In this document: positions 10,995 through 24,494 of the stretch, piece by piece | Numbering within the stretch: position 1 is the first letter of the stretch | How the letters are laid out: every line of letters begins with the position of its first letter | NCBI GenBank assembly: GCA_963932145.1 | Contig: CAWVQA010000118.1 | Location: 124,001-188,000 of the forward strand | Source: Acanthosepion lycidas | Taxonomy: Eukaryota > Mollusca > Cephalopoda > Sepiida > Sepiidae | Reading direction: 5' to 3' | DNA: 64,000 bases | The notes under the pieces: model-generated | Database searches by the model: none | What the model saw: the letters and a program-made list of their open reading frames with translations, nothing else | Told to the model about the DNA's origin: nothing | Position numbers and translations under genes: made by a program

Positions 10995-13071
10995 TTGATT
11001 GATTTCATATCGATTTTCAATAATTTCATTGTTTTTCTAATGTTTTCAAACAGTTATTGATATTTACAAACTAGCGTTGAAAAAGTACTGAAAAAAGCTA
11101 GATTTTGCATGTAAATCGCTATGTAATTAAAAGTTGTGTAAAACATAAAATCTTAAACAAAACTTTGTCAAAACATCTGAAACTAGTTAAAATCAATAAG
11201 TTTTGATTGATTTCATATCGATTTTCAATAATTTCATTGTTTTTCTAATGTTTTCAAACAGTTATTGATATTTACAAACTAGCGTTAAAAAGTAGTCAAA
11301 ACAGCTAGATTTTGCATGTAAAACGCTATGTAATTAAAAGTTGTGTAAAACATAAAATCTTAAATATAACTTTGTCAAAACTTCTGAAACTAGTTAAAAT
11401 CAATAAGTTTTGATTGATTTCATATCGTTTTTCAATAATTTCATTGTTTTTCTAATGTTTTCAAACAGTTATTGATATTTACAAACTAGCGTTGAAAAAG
11501 TAGTGAAAAAAGCTAGATTTTGCATGTAAATCGCTATGTAATTAAAAGTTGTGTAAAACATAAAATCTTAAATATAACTTTGTCAAAACTTCTGAAACTA
11601 GTTAAAATCAATAAGTTTTGATTGATTTCATATCGATTTTCAATAATTTCATTGTTTTTCTAATGTTTTCAAACAGTTATTGATATTTACAAACTAGCGT
11701 TGAAAAAGTAGTGAAAAAAGCTAGATTTTGCATGTAAATCGCTATGTAATTAAAAGTTGTGTAAAACATAAAATCTTAAATAAAACTTTGTCAAAACTTC
11801 TGAAACTAGTTAAAATCAATAAGTTTTGATTGATTTCATATCGATTTTCAATAATTTCATTGTTTTTCTAATGTTTTCAAAGAGTTATTGATATTTACAA
11901 ACTAGCGTAGAAAAAGTAGTGAAAAAAGCTAGATTTTGCATGTAAATCGCTATGTAATTAAAAGTTGTGTAAAACATAAAATCTTAAACAAAACTTTGTC
12001 AAAACATCTGAAACTAGTTAAAATCAATAAGTTTTGATTGATTTCATATCGATTTTCAATAATTTCATTGTTTTTCTAATGTTTTCAAACAGTTATTGAT
12101 ATTTACAAACTAGCGTAGAAAAAGTAGTGAAAAAAGCTAGATTTTGCATGTAAATCGCTATGTAATTAAAAGTTGTGTAAAACATAAAATCTTAAACAAA
12201 ACTTTGTCAAAACATCTGAAACTAGTTAAAATCAATAAGTTTTGATTGATTTCATATCGATTTTCAATAATTTCATTGTTTTTCTAATGTTTTCAAACAG
12301 TTATTGATATTTACAAACTAGCGTTAAAAAATAGTCAAAACAGCTAGATTTTGCATGTAAATCGCTATGTAATTAAAAGTTGTGTAAAACATAAAATCTT
12401 AAATATAACTTTGTCAAAACTTCTGAAACTAGTTAAAATCAATAAGTTTTGATTGATTTCATATCGATTTTCAATAATTTTATTGTTTTTCTAATGTTTT
12501 CAAACAGTTATTGATATTTACAAACTAGCGTTGAAAAAGTAGTGAAAAAAGCTAGATTTTGCATGTAAATCGCTATGTAATTAAAAGTTGGGTAAAACAT
12601 AAAATCTTAAATATAACTTTGTCAAAACTTCTGAAACTAGTTAAAATCAATAAGTTTTGGTTGATTTCATATCGATTTTCAATAATTTCATTGTTTTTCT
12701 AATGTTTTCAAACAGTTATTGATATTTACAAACTAGCGTTGAAAAATTAGTGAAAAAGGCTAGATTTTGCATGTAAATCGCTATGTAATTAAAAGTTGTG
12801 TAAAACATAAAATCTTAAATAAAACTTTGTCAAAACTTCTGAAACTAGTTAAAATCAATAAGTTTTGATTGATTTCATACCGATTTTCAATAATTTCATT
12901 GTTTTTCTAATGTTTTCAAACAGTTATTGATATTTACAAACTAGCGTTAAAAAGTAGTCAAAACAGCTAGATTTTGCATGTAAATCGCTATGTAATTAAA
13001 AGTTGTGTAAAACATAAAATCTTAAATATAACTTTGTCAAAACTTCTGAAACTAGTTAAAATCAATAAGTT
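10995..13071. repeat. 10-monomer unit, copy 2 (2077 bp)
   Basis: This repeats the order and rare markers of 7880-9956 at equal length. Differences include 'aaaacgc' in the A at 11203, where copy 1 has the normal 'aaatcgc', and 'ttgggtaaaac' near 12590. The 'aaaacgc' marker is shared with the irregular A at 5400, which suggests exchange between this unit and the segment 5192-7879. Confidence 0.9.
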
Positions 13072-16000
13072 TTGATTGATTTCATATCGATTTTCAATAA
13101 TTTCATTGTTTTTCTAATGTTTTCAAACAGTTATTGATATTTACAAACTAGCGTTGAAAAAGTAGTGACAAAAGCTAGATTTTGCATGTAAATCGCTATG
13201 TAATTAAAAGTTGTGTAAAACATAAAATCTTAAATATAACTTTGTCAAAACTTCTGAAACTAGTTAAAATCAATAAGTTTTGGTTGATTTCATATCGATT
13301 TTCAATAATTTCATTGTTTTTCTAATGTTTTCAAACAGTTATTGATATTTACAAACTAGCGTTGAAAAAGTAGTGAAAAAGGCTAGATTTTGCATGTAAA
13401 TCGCTATGTAATTAAAAGTTGTGTAAAACATAAAATCTTAAATAAAACTTTGTCAAAACTTCTGAAACTAGTTAAAATCAATAAGTTTTGATTGATTTCA
13501 TATCGATTTTCAATAATTTCATTGTTTTTCTAATGTTTTCAAACAGTTATTGATATTTACAAACTAGCGTTAAAAAGTAGTCAAAACAGCTAGATTTTGC
13601 ATGTAAATCGCTATGTAATTAAAAGTTGTGTAAAACATAAAATCTTAAATATAACTTTGTCAAAACTTCTGAAACTAGTTAAAATCAATAAGTTTTGATT
13701 GATTTCATATCGATTTTCAATAATTTCATTGTTTTTCTAATGTTTTCAAACAGTTATTGATATTTACAAACTAGCGTTGAAAAAGTAGTGAAAAAAGCTA
13801 GATTTTGCATGTAAATCGCTATGTAATTAAAAGTTGTGTAAAACATAAAATCTTAAACAAAACTTTGTCAAAACATCTGAAACTAGTTAAAATCAATAAG
13901 TTTTGATTGATTTCATATCGATTTTCAATAATTTCATTGTTTTTCTAATGTTTTCAAACAGTTATTGATATTTACAAACTAGCGTTAAAAAGTAGTCAAA
14001 ACAGCTAGATTTTGCATGTAAATCGCTATGTAATTAAAAGTTGTGTAAAACATAAAATCTTAAATATAACTTTGTCAAAACTTCTGAAACTAGTTAAAAT
14101 CAATAAGTTTTGATTGATTTCATATCGATTTTCAATAATTTCATTGTTTTTCTAATGTTTTCAAACAGTTATTGATATTTACAAACTAGCGTTGAAAAAG
14201 TAGTGAAAAAAGCTAGATTTTGCATGTAAATCGCTATGTAATTAAAAGTTGTGTAAAACATAAAATCTTAAATAAAACTTTGTCAAAACTTCTGAAACTA
14301 GTTAAAATCAATAAGTTTTGATTGATTTCATATCGATTTTCAATAATTTCATTGTTTTTCTAATGTTTTCAAAGAGTTATTGATATTTACAAACTAGCGT
14401 AGAAAAAGTAGTGAAAAAAGCTAGATTTTGCATGTAAATCGCTATGTAATTAAAAGTTGTGTAAAACATAAAATCTTAAACAAAACTTTGTCAAAACATC
14501 TGAAACTAGTTAAAATCAATAAGTTTTGATTGATTTCATATCGATTTTCAATAATTTCATTGTTTTTCTAATGTTTTCAAACAGTTATTGATATTTACAA
14601 ACTAGCGTTGAAAAAGTAGTGAAAAAAGCTAGATTTTGCATGTAAATCGCTATGTAATTAAAAGTTGTGTAAAACATAAAATCTTAAATAAAACTTTGTC
14701 AAAACTTCTGAAACTAGTTAAAATCAATAAGTTTTGATTGATTTCATATCGATTTTCAATAATTTCATTGTTTTTCTAATGTTTTCAAAGAGTTATTGAT
14801 ATTTACAAACTAGCGTAGAAAAAGTAGTGAAAAAAGCTAGATTTTGCATGTAAATCGCTATGTAATTAAAAGTTGTGTAAAACATAAAATCTTAAACAAA
14901 ACTTTGTCAAAACATCTGAAACTAGTTAAAATCAATAAGATTTGATTGATTTCATATCGATTTTCAATAATTTCATTGTTTTTCTAATGTTTTCAAACAG
15001 TTATTGATATTTACAAACTAGCGTTGAAAAAGTAGTGAAAAAGGCTAGATTTTGCATGTAAATCGCTATGTAATTAAAAGTTGTGTAAAACATAAAATCT
15101 TAAATAAAACTTTGTCAAAACTTCTGAAACTAGTTAAAATCAATAAGTTTTGATTGATTTCATATCGATTTTCAATAATTTCATTGTTTTTCTAATGTTT
15201 TCAAACAGTTATTGATATTTACAAACTAGCGTTAAAAAGTAGTCAAAACAGCTAGATTTTGCATGTAAATCGCTATGTAATTAAAAGTTGTGTAAAACAT
15301 AAAATCTTAAATATAACTTTGTCAAAACTTCTGAAACTAGTTAAAATCAATAAGTTTTGATTGATTTCATATCGATTTTCAATAATTTCATTGTTTTTCT
15401 AATGTTTTCAAACAGTTATTGATATTTACAAACTAGCGTTGAAAAAGTAGTGAAAAAAGCTAGATTTTGCATGTAAATCGCTATGTAATTAAAAGTTGTG
15501 TAAAACATAAAATCTTAAACAAAACTTTGTCAAAACATCTGAAACTAGTTAAAATCAATAAGTTTTGATTGATTTCATATCGATTTTCAATAATTTCATT
15601 GTTTTTCTAATGTTTTCAAACAGTTATTGATATTTACAAACTAGCGTTAAAAAGTAGTCAAAACAGCTAGATTTTGCATGTAAATCGCTATGTAATTAAA
15701 AGTTGTGTAAAACATAAAATCTTAAATATAACTTTGTCAAAACTTCTGAAACTAGTTAAAATCAATAAGTTTTGATTGATTTCATATCGATTTTCAATAA
15801 TTTCATTGTTTTTCTAATGTTTTCAAACAGTTATTGATATTTACAAACTAGCGTAGAAAAAGTAGTGACAAAAGCTAGATTTTGCATGTAAATCGCTATG
15901 TAATTAAAAGTTGTGTAAAACATAAAATCTTAAATATAACTTTGTCAAAACTTCTGAAACTAGTTAAAATCAATAAGTTTTGGTTGATTTCATATCGATT

Positions 16001-17225
16001 TTCAATAATTTCATTGTTTTTCTAATGTTTTCAAACAGTTATTGATATTTACAAACTAGCGTTGAAAAAGTAGTGAAAAAGGCTAGATTTTGCATGTAAA
16101 TCGCTATGTAATTAAAAGTTGTGTAAAACATAAAATCTTAAATAAAACTTTGTCAAAACTTCTGAAACTAGTTAAAATCAATAAGTTTTGATTGATTTCA
16201 TATCGATTTTCAATAATTTCATTGTTTTTCTAATGTTTTCAAACAGTTATTGATATTTACAAACTAGCGTTAAAAAGTAGTCAAAACAGCTAGATTTTGC
16301 ATGTAAATCGCTATGTAATTAAAAGTTGTGTAAAACATAAAATCTTAAATATAACTTTGTCAAAACTTCTGAAACTAGTTAAAATCAATAAGTTTTGATT
16401 GATTTCATATCGATTTTCAATAATTTCATTGTTTTTCTAATGTTTTCAAACAGTTATTGATATTTACAAACTAGCGTTGAAAAAGTAGTGAAAAAAGCTA
16501 GATTTTGCATGTAAATCGCTATGTAATTAAAAGTTGTGTAAAACATAAAATCTTAAACAAAACTTTGTCAAAACATCTGAAACTAGTTAAAATCAATAAG
16601 TTTTGATTGATTTCATATCGATTTTCAATAATTTCATTGTTTTTCTAATGTTTTCAAACAGTTATTGATATTTACAAACTAGCGTTAAAAAGTAGTCAAA
16701 ACAGCTAGATTTTGCATGTAAATCGCTATGTAATTAAAAGTTGTGTAAAACATAAAATCTTAAATATAACTTTGTCAAAACTTCTGAAACTAGTTAAAAT
16801 CAATAAGTTTTGATTGATTTCATATCGATTTTCAATAATTTCATTGTTTTTCTAATGTTTTCAAACAGTTATTGATATTTACAAACTAGCGTTGAAAAAG
16901 TAGTGAAAAAAGCTAGATTTTGCATGTAAATCGCTATGTAATTAAAAGTTGTGTAAAACATAAAATCTTAAATATAACTTTGTCAAAACTTCTGAAACTA
17001 GTTAAAATCAATAAGTTTTGATTGATTTCATATCGATTTTCAATAATTTCATTGTTTTTCTAATGTTTTCAAACAGTTATTGATATTTACAAACTAGCGT
17101 TGAAAAAGTAGTGAAAAAAGCTAGATTTTGCATGTAAATCGCTATGTAATTAAAAGTTGTGTAAAACATAAAATCTTAAATAAAACTTTGTCAAAACTTC
17201 TGAAACTAGTTAAAATCAATAAGTT
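13072..17225. repeat. Mixed segment with a 5-monomer motif repeated 13 monomers apart
   Basis: Twenty monomers in the order B C A B A B D B D C A B A D C A B A B B. The monomer at 13072 (B) and that at 15772 (D) both carry the rare 'gtgacaaaag' core and are each followed by C('ggttg'), A, B(t3), A. They lie 2700 bp apart, exactly 13 monomers. Their left flanks differ ('gcgttg' against 'gcgtag'), so one is a recombinant. The B D B D stretch at 14110-14941 is a local two-monomer duplication, with 'aaagag' in both D copies. The segment leads directly into copy II of the large block. Confidence 0.85.
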
Positions 17226-20200
17226 TTGATTGATTTCATATCGATTTTCAATAATTTCATTGTTTTTCTAATGTTTTCAAAGAGTTATTGATATTTACAA
17301 ACTAGCGTAGAAAAAGTAGAGAAAAAAGCTAGATTTTGCATGTAAATCGCTATGTAATTAAAAGTTGTGTAAAAAATAAAATCTTAAATAAAACTTTGTC
17401 AAAACTTCTGAAACTAGTTAAAATCAATAAGTTTTGATTGATTTCATATCGATTTTCAATAATTTCATTGTTTTTCTAATGTTTTCAAAGAGTTATTGAT
17501 ATTTACAAACTAGCGTAGAAAAAGTAGTGAAAAAAGCTAGATTTTGCATGTAAATCGCTATGTAATTAAAAGTTGTGTAAAACATAAAATCTTAAACAAA
17601 ACTTTGTCAAAACATCTGAAACTAGTTAAAATCAATAAGTTTTGATTGATTTCATATCGATTTTCAATAATTTCATTGTTTTTCTAATGTTTTCAAACAG
17701 TTATTGATATTTACAAACTAGCGTAGAAAAAGTAGTGAAAAAAGCTAGATTTTGCATGTAAATCGCTATTTAATTAAAAGTTGTGTAAAACATAAAATCT
17801 TAAACAAAACTTTGTCAAAACATCTGAAACTAGTTAAAATCAATAAGTTTTGATTGATTTCATATCGATTTTCAATAATTTCATTGTTTTTCTAATGTTT
17901 TCAAACAGTTATTGATATTTACAAACTAGCGTTAAAAAATAGTCAAAACAGCTAGATTTTGCATGTAAATCGCTATGTAATTAAAAGTTGTGTAAAACAT
18001 AAAATCTTAAATATAACTTTGTCAAAACTTCTGAAACTAGTTAAAATCAATAAGTTTTGATTGATTTCATATCGATTTTCAATAATTTTATTGTTTTTCT
18101 AATGTTTTCAAACAGTTATTGATATTTACAAACTAGCGTTGAAAAAGTAGTGAAAAAAGCTAGATTTTGCATGTAAATCGCTATGTAATTAAAAGTTGTG
18201 TAAAACATAAAATCTTAAATATAACTTTGTCAAAACTTCTGAAACTAGTTAAAATCAATAAGTTTTGGTTGATTTCATATCGATTTTCAATAATTTCATT
18301 GTTTTTCTAATGTTTTCAAACAGTTATTGATATTTACAAACTAGCGTTGAAAAAGTAGTGAAAAAGGCTAGATTTTGCATGTAAATCGCTATGTAATTAA
18401 AAGTTTTGTAAAACATAAAATCTTAAATAAAACTTTGTCAAAACTTCTGAAACTAGTTAAAATCAATAAGTTTTGATTGATTTCATACCGATTTTCAATA
18501 ATTTCATTGTTTTTCTAATGTTTTCAAACAGTTATTGATATTTACAAACTAGCGTTAAAAAGTAGTCAAAACAGCTAGATTTTGCATGTAAATCGCTATG
18601 TAATTAAAAGTTGTGTAAAACATAAAATCTTAAATATAACTTTGTCAAAACTTCTGAAACTAGTTAAAATCAATAAGTTTTGATTGATTTCATATCGATT
18701 TTCAATAATTTCATTGTTTTTCTAATGTTTTCAAACAGTTATTGATATTTACAAACTAGCGTTGAAAAAGTAGTGAAAAAAGCTAGATTTTGCATGTAAA
18801 TCGCTATGTAATTAAAAGTTGTGTAAAACATAAAATCTTAAACAAAACTTTGTCAAAACATCTGAAACTAGTTAAAATCAATAAGTTTTGATTGATTTCA
18901 TATCGATTTTCAATAATTTCATTGTTTTTCTAATGTTTTCAAACAGTTATTGATATTTACATACTAGCGTTAAAAAGTAGTCAAAACAGCTAGATTTTGC
19001 ATGTAAATCGCTATGTAATTAAAAGTTGTGTAAAACATAAAATCTTAAATATAACTTTGTCAAAACTTCTGAAACTAGTTAAAATCAATAAGTTTTGATT
19101 GATTTCATATCGATTTTCAATAATTTCATTGTTTTTCTAATGTTTTCAAACAGTTATTGATATTTACAAACTAGCGTTGAAAAAGTAGTGAAAAAAGCTA
19201 GATTTTGCATGTAAATCGCTATGTAATTAAAAGTTGTGTAAAACATAAAATCTTAAATAAAACTTTGTCAAAACATCTGAAACTAGTTAAAATCAATAAG
19301 TTTTGATTGATTTCATATCGATTTTCAATAATTTCATTGTTTTTCTAATGTTTTCAAACAGTTATTGATATTTACAAACTAGCGTTAAAAAGTAGTCAAA
19401 ACAGCTAGATTTTGCATGTAAATCGCTATGTAATTAAAAGTTGTGTAAAACATAAAATCTTAAATATAACTTTGTCAAAACTTCTGAAACTAGTTAAAAT
19501 CAATAAGTTTTGATTGATTTCATATCGATTTTCAATAATTTCATTGTTTTTCTAATGTTTTCAAACAGTTATTGATATTTACAAACTAGCGTTGAAAAAG
19601 TAGTGAAAAAGGCTAGATTTTGCATGTAAATCGCTATGTAATTAAAAGTTGTGTAAAACATAAAATCTTAAATATAACTTTGTCAAAACTTCTGAAACTA
19701 GTTAAAATCAATAAGTTTTGATTGATTTCATATCGATTTTCAATAATTTCATTGTTTTTCTAATGTTTTCAAAGAGTTATTGATATTTACAAACTAGCGT
19801 TGAAAAAGTAGTGAAAAAAGCTAGATTTTGCATGTAAATCGCTATGTAATTAAAAGTTGTGTAAAAAATAAAATCTTAAATAAAACTTTGTCAAAACATC
19901 TGAAACTAGTTAAAATCAATAAGTTTTGATTGATTTCATATCGATTTTCAATAATTTCATTGTTTTTCTAATGTTTTCAAACAGTTATTGATATTTACAA
20001 ACTAGCGTTAAAAAGTAGTCAAAACAGCTAGATTTTGCATGTAAATCGCTATGTAATTAAAAGTTGTGTAAAACATAAAATCTTAAATATAACTTTGTCA
20101 AAACTTCTGAAACTAGTTAAAATCAATAAGTTTTAATTGATTTCATATCGATTTTCAATAATTTCATTGTTTTTCTAATGTTTTCAAACAGTTATTGATA

Positions 20201-22416
20201 TTTACAAACTAGCGTTAAAAAGTAGTGAAAAAGACTAGATTTTGCATGTAAATCGCTATGTAATTAAAAGTTGTGTAAAACATAAAATCTTAAATATAAC
20301 TTTGTCAAAACTTCTGAAACTAGTTAAAATCAATAAGTTTTGATTGATTTCATATCGATTTTCAATAATTTCATTGTTTTTCTAATGTTTTCAAACAGTT
20401 ATTGATATTTACAAACTAGCGTTGAAAAAGTAGTGAAAAAGGCTAGATTTTGCATGTAAATCGCTATGTAATTAAAAGTTGTGTAAAACATAAAATCTTA
20501 AATAAAACTTTGTCAAAACTTCTGAAACTAGTTAAAATCAATAAGTTTTGATTGATTTCATATCGATTTTCAATAATTTCATTGTTTTTCTAATGTTTTC
20601 AAACAGTTATTGATATTTACAAACTAGCGTTAAAAAGTAGGCAAAACAGCTAGATTTTGCATGTAAATCGCTATGTAATTAAAAGTTGTGTAAAACATAA
20701 AATCTTAAATATAACTTTGTCAAAACTTCTGAAACTAGTTAAAATCAATAAGTTTTGATTGATTTCATATCGATTTTCAATAATTTCATTGTTTTTCTAA
20801 TGTTTTCAAACAGTTATTGATATTTACAAACTAGCGTTGAAAAAGTAGTGAAAAAAGCTAGATTTTGCATGTAAATCGCTATGTAATTAAAAGTTGTGTA
20901 AAACATAAAATCTTAAACAAAACTTTGTCAAAACATCTGAAACTAGTTAAAATCAATAAGTTTTGATTGATTTCATATCGATTTTCAATAATTTCATTGT
21001 TTTTCTAATGTTTTCAAACAGTTATTGATATTTACAAACTAGCGTTAAAAAAGTAGTTAAAAAGGCTAGATTTTGCATGTAAATCGCTATGTAATTAAAA
21101 GTTGTGTAAAACATAAAATCTTAAATATAACTTTGTCAAAACTTCTGAAACTAGTTAAAATCAATAAGTTTTGATTGATTTCATATCGATTTTCAATAAT
21201 TTCATTGTTTTTCTAATGTTTTCAAACAGTTATTGATATTTACAAACTAGCGTTGAAAAAGTAGTGAAAAAAGCTAGATTTTGCATGTAAATCGCTATGT
21301 AATTAAAAGTTGTGTAAAACATAAAATCTTAAACAAAACTTTGTCAAAACATCTGAAACTAGTTAAAATCAATAAGTTTTGATTGATTTCATATCGATTT
21401 TCAATAATTTCATTGTTTTTCTAATGTTTTCAAACAGTTATTGATATTTACAAACTAGCGTTAAAAAGTAGTCAAAACAGCTAGATTTTGCATGTAAATC
21501 GCTATGTAATTAAAAGTTGTGTAAAACATAAAATCTTAAATATAACTTTGTCAAAACTTCTGAAACTAGTTAAAATCAATAAGTTTTGATTGATTTCATA
21601 TCGATTTTCAATAATTTCATTGTTTTTCTAATGTTTTCAAACAGTTATTGATATTTACAAACTAGCGTTGAAAAAGTAGTGAAAAAAGCTAGATTTTGCA
21701 TGTAAATCGCTATGTAATTAAAAGTTGTGTAAAACATAAAATCTTAAATATAACTTTGTCAAAACTTCTGAAACTAGTTAAAATCAATAAGTTTTGATTG
21801 ATTTCATATCGATTTTCAATAATTTCATTGTTTTTCTAATGTTTTCAAACAGTTATTGATATTTACAAACTAGCGTTGAAAAAGTAGTGAAAAAAGCTAG
21901 ATTTTGCATGTAAATCGCTATGTAATTAAAAGTTGTGTAAAACATAAAATCTTAAATAAAACTTTGTCAAAACTTCTGAAACTAGTTAAAATCAATAAGT
22001 TTTGATTGATTTCATATCGATTTTCAATAATTTCATTGTTTTTCTAATGTTTTCAAACAGTTATTGATATTTACAAACTAGCGTAGAAAAAGTAGTGAAA
22101 AAAGCTAGATTTTGCATGTAAATCGCTATGTAATTAAAAGTTGTGTAAAACATAAAATCTTAAACAAAACTTTGTCAAAACATCTGAAACTAGTTAAAAT
22201 CAATAAGTTTTGATTGATTTCATATCGATTTTCAATAATTTCATTGTTTTTCTAATGTTTTCAAACAGTTATTGATATTTACAAACTAGCGTTAAAAAAT
22301 AGTCAAAACAGCTAGATTTTGCATGTAAATCGCTATGTAATTAAAAGTTGTGTAAAACATAAAATCTTAAATATAACTTTGTCAAAACTTCTGAAACTAG
22401 TTAAAATCAATAAGTT
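17226..22416. repeat. Large block, copy II (25 monomers)
   Basis: Order is D' D D E B C A B A B A C B A F C G B H B A B B D E, the order of 624-5191 with C B A inserted before F. The D' marker lies 16,602 bp after its first occurrence, and F and all later markers lie 17,225 bp after theirs. The difference of 623 bp is exactly those three monomers (208+208+207). New private changes are few: 'ctatttaatt' near 17770 and 'gttttgtaa' near 18405. Either copy I lost or copy II gained the three monomers. Copies further on contain them, so loss in copy I is a fair reading. Confidence 0.9.
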
Positions 22417-24494
22417 TTGATTGATTTCATATCGATTTTCAATAATTTTATTGTTTTTCTAATGTTTTCAAACAGTTATTGATATTTACAAACTAGCGTT
22501 GAAAAAGTAGTGAAAAAAGCTAGATTTTGCATGTAAATCGCTATGTAATTAAAAGTTGTGTAAAACATAAAATCTTAAATATAACTTTGTCAAAACTTCT
22601 GAAACTAGTTAAAATCAATAAGTTTTGGTTGATTTCATATCGATTTTCAATAATTTCATTGTTTTTCTAATGTTTTCAAACAGTTATTGATATTTACAAA
22701 CTAGCGTTGAAAAAGTAGTGAAAAAGGCTAGATTTTGCATGTAAATCGCTATGTAATTAAAAGTTGTGTAAAACATAAAATCTTAAATAAAACTTTGTCA
22801 AAACTTCTGAAACTAGTTAAAATCAATAAGTTTTGATTGATTTCATATCGATTTTCAATAATTTCATTGTTTTTCTAATGTTTTCAAACAGTTATTGATA
22901 TTTACAAACTAGCGTTGAAAAAGTAGTGAAAAAAGCTAGATTTTGCATGTAAACCGCTATGTAATTAAAAGTTGTGTAAAACATAAAATCTTAAACAAAA
23001 CTTTGTCAAAACATCTGAAACTAGTTAAAATCAATAAGTTTTGATTGATTTCATATCGATTTTCAATAATTTCATTGTTTTTCTAATGTTTTCAAACAGT
23101 TATTGATATTTACAAACTAGCGTTAAAAAGTAGTCAAAACAGCTAGATTTTGCATGTAAATCGCTATGTAATTAAAAGTTGTGTAAAACATAAAATCTTA
23201 AATATAACTTTGTCAAAACTTCTGAAACTAGTTAAAATCAATAAGTTTTGATTGATTTCATATCGATTTTCAATAATTTCATTGTTTTTCTAATGTTTTC
23301 AAACAGTTATTGATATTTACAAACTAGCGTAGAAAAAGTAGTGACAAAAGCTAGATTTTGCATGTAAATCGCTATGTAATTAAAAGTTGTGTAAAACATA
23401 AAATCTTAAATATAACTTTGTCAAAACTTCTGAAACTAGTTAAAATCAATAAGTTTTGGTTGATTTCATATCGATTTTCAATAATTTCATTGTTTTTCTA
23501 ATGTTTTCAAACAGTTATTGATATTTACAAACTAGCGTTGAAAAAGTAGTGAAAAAGGCTAGATTTTGCATGTAAATCGCTATGTAATTAAAAGTTGTGT
23601 AAAACATAAAATCTTAAATATAACTTTGTCAAAACTTCTGAAACTAGTTAAAATCAATAAGTTTTGATTGATTTCATATCGATTTTCAATAATTTCATTG
23701 TTTTTCTAATGTTTTCAAACAGTTATTGATATTTACAAACTAGCGTTGAAAAAGTAGTGAAAAAAGCTAGATTTTGCATGTAAAACGCTATGTAATTAAA
23801 AGTTGTGTAAAACATAAAATCTTAAACAAAACTTTGTCAAAACATCTGAAACTAGTTAAAATCAATAAGTTTTGATTGATTTCATATCGATTTTCAATAA
23901 TTTCATTGTTTTTCTAATGTTTTCAAACAGTTATTGATATTTACAAACTAGCGTTAAAAAGTAGTCAAAACAGCTAGATTTTGCATGTAAATCGCTATGT
24001 AATTAAAAGTTGTGTAAAACATAAAATCTTAAATATAACTTTGTCAAAACTTCTGAAACTAGTTAAAATCAATAAGTTTTGATTGATTTCATATCGATTT
24101 TCAATAATTTCATTGTTTTTCTAATGTTTTCAAACAGTTATTGATATTTACAAACTAGCGTTGAAAAAGTAGTGAAAAAAGCTAGATTTTGCATGTAAAT
24201 CGCTATGTAATTAAAAGTTGTGTAAAACATAAAATCTTAAATATAACTTTGTCAAAACTTCTGAAACTAGTTAAAATCAATAAGTTTTGATTGATTTCAT
24301 ATCGATTTTCAATAATTTCATTGTTTTTCTAATGTTTTCAAACAGTTATTGATATTTACAAACTAGCGTTGAAAAAGTAGTGAAAAAAGCTAGATTTTGC
24401 ATGTAAATCGCTATGTAATTAAAAGTTGTGTAAAACATAAAATCTTAAATAAAACTTTGTCAAAACTTCTGAAACTAGTTAAAATCAATAAGTT
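22417..24494. repeat. Linker segment between large-block copies (10 monomers)
   Basis: Order is B('tttattg') C('ggttg') B('aaaccgc') A D('gtgac') C('ggttg') B('aaaacgc') A B B. From 23041 it matches 15565-17225 (A D C A B A B B) but is shorter by one monomer, and both lead into a D' monomer. 'aaaccgc' near 22953 is a private change. The C at 23456 carries tail t1 where its counterpart has t2, so it is probably a recombinant monomer at the point where one unit was lost. Confidence 0.85.
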
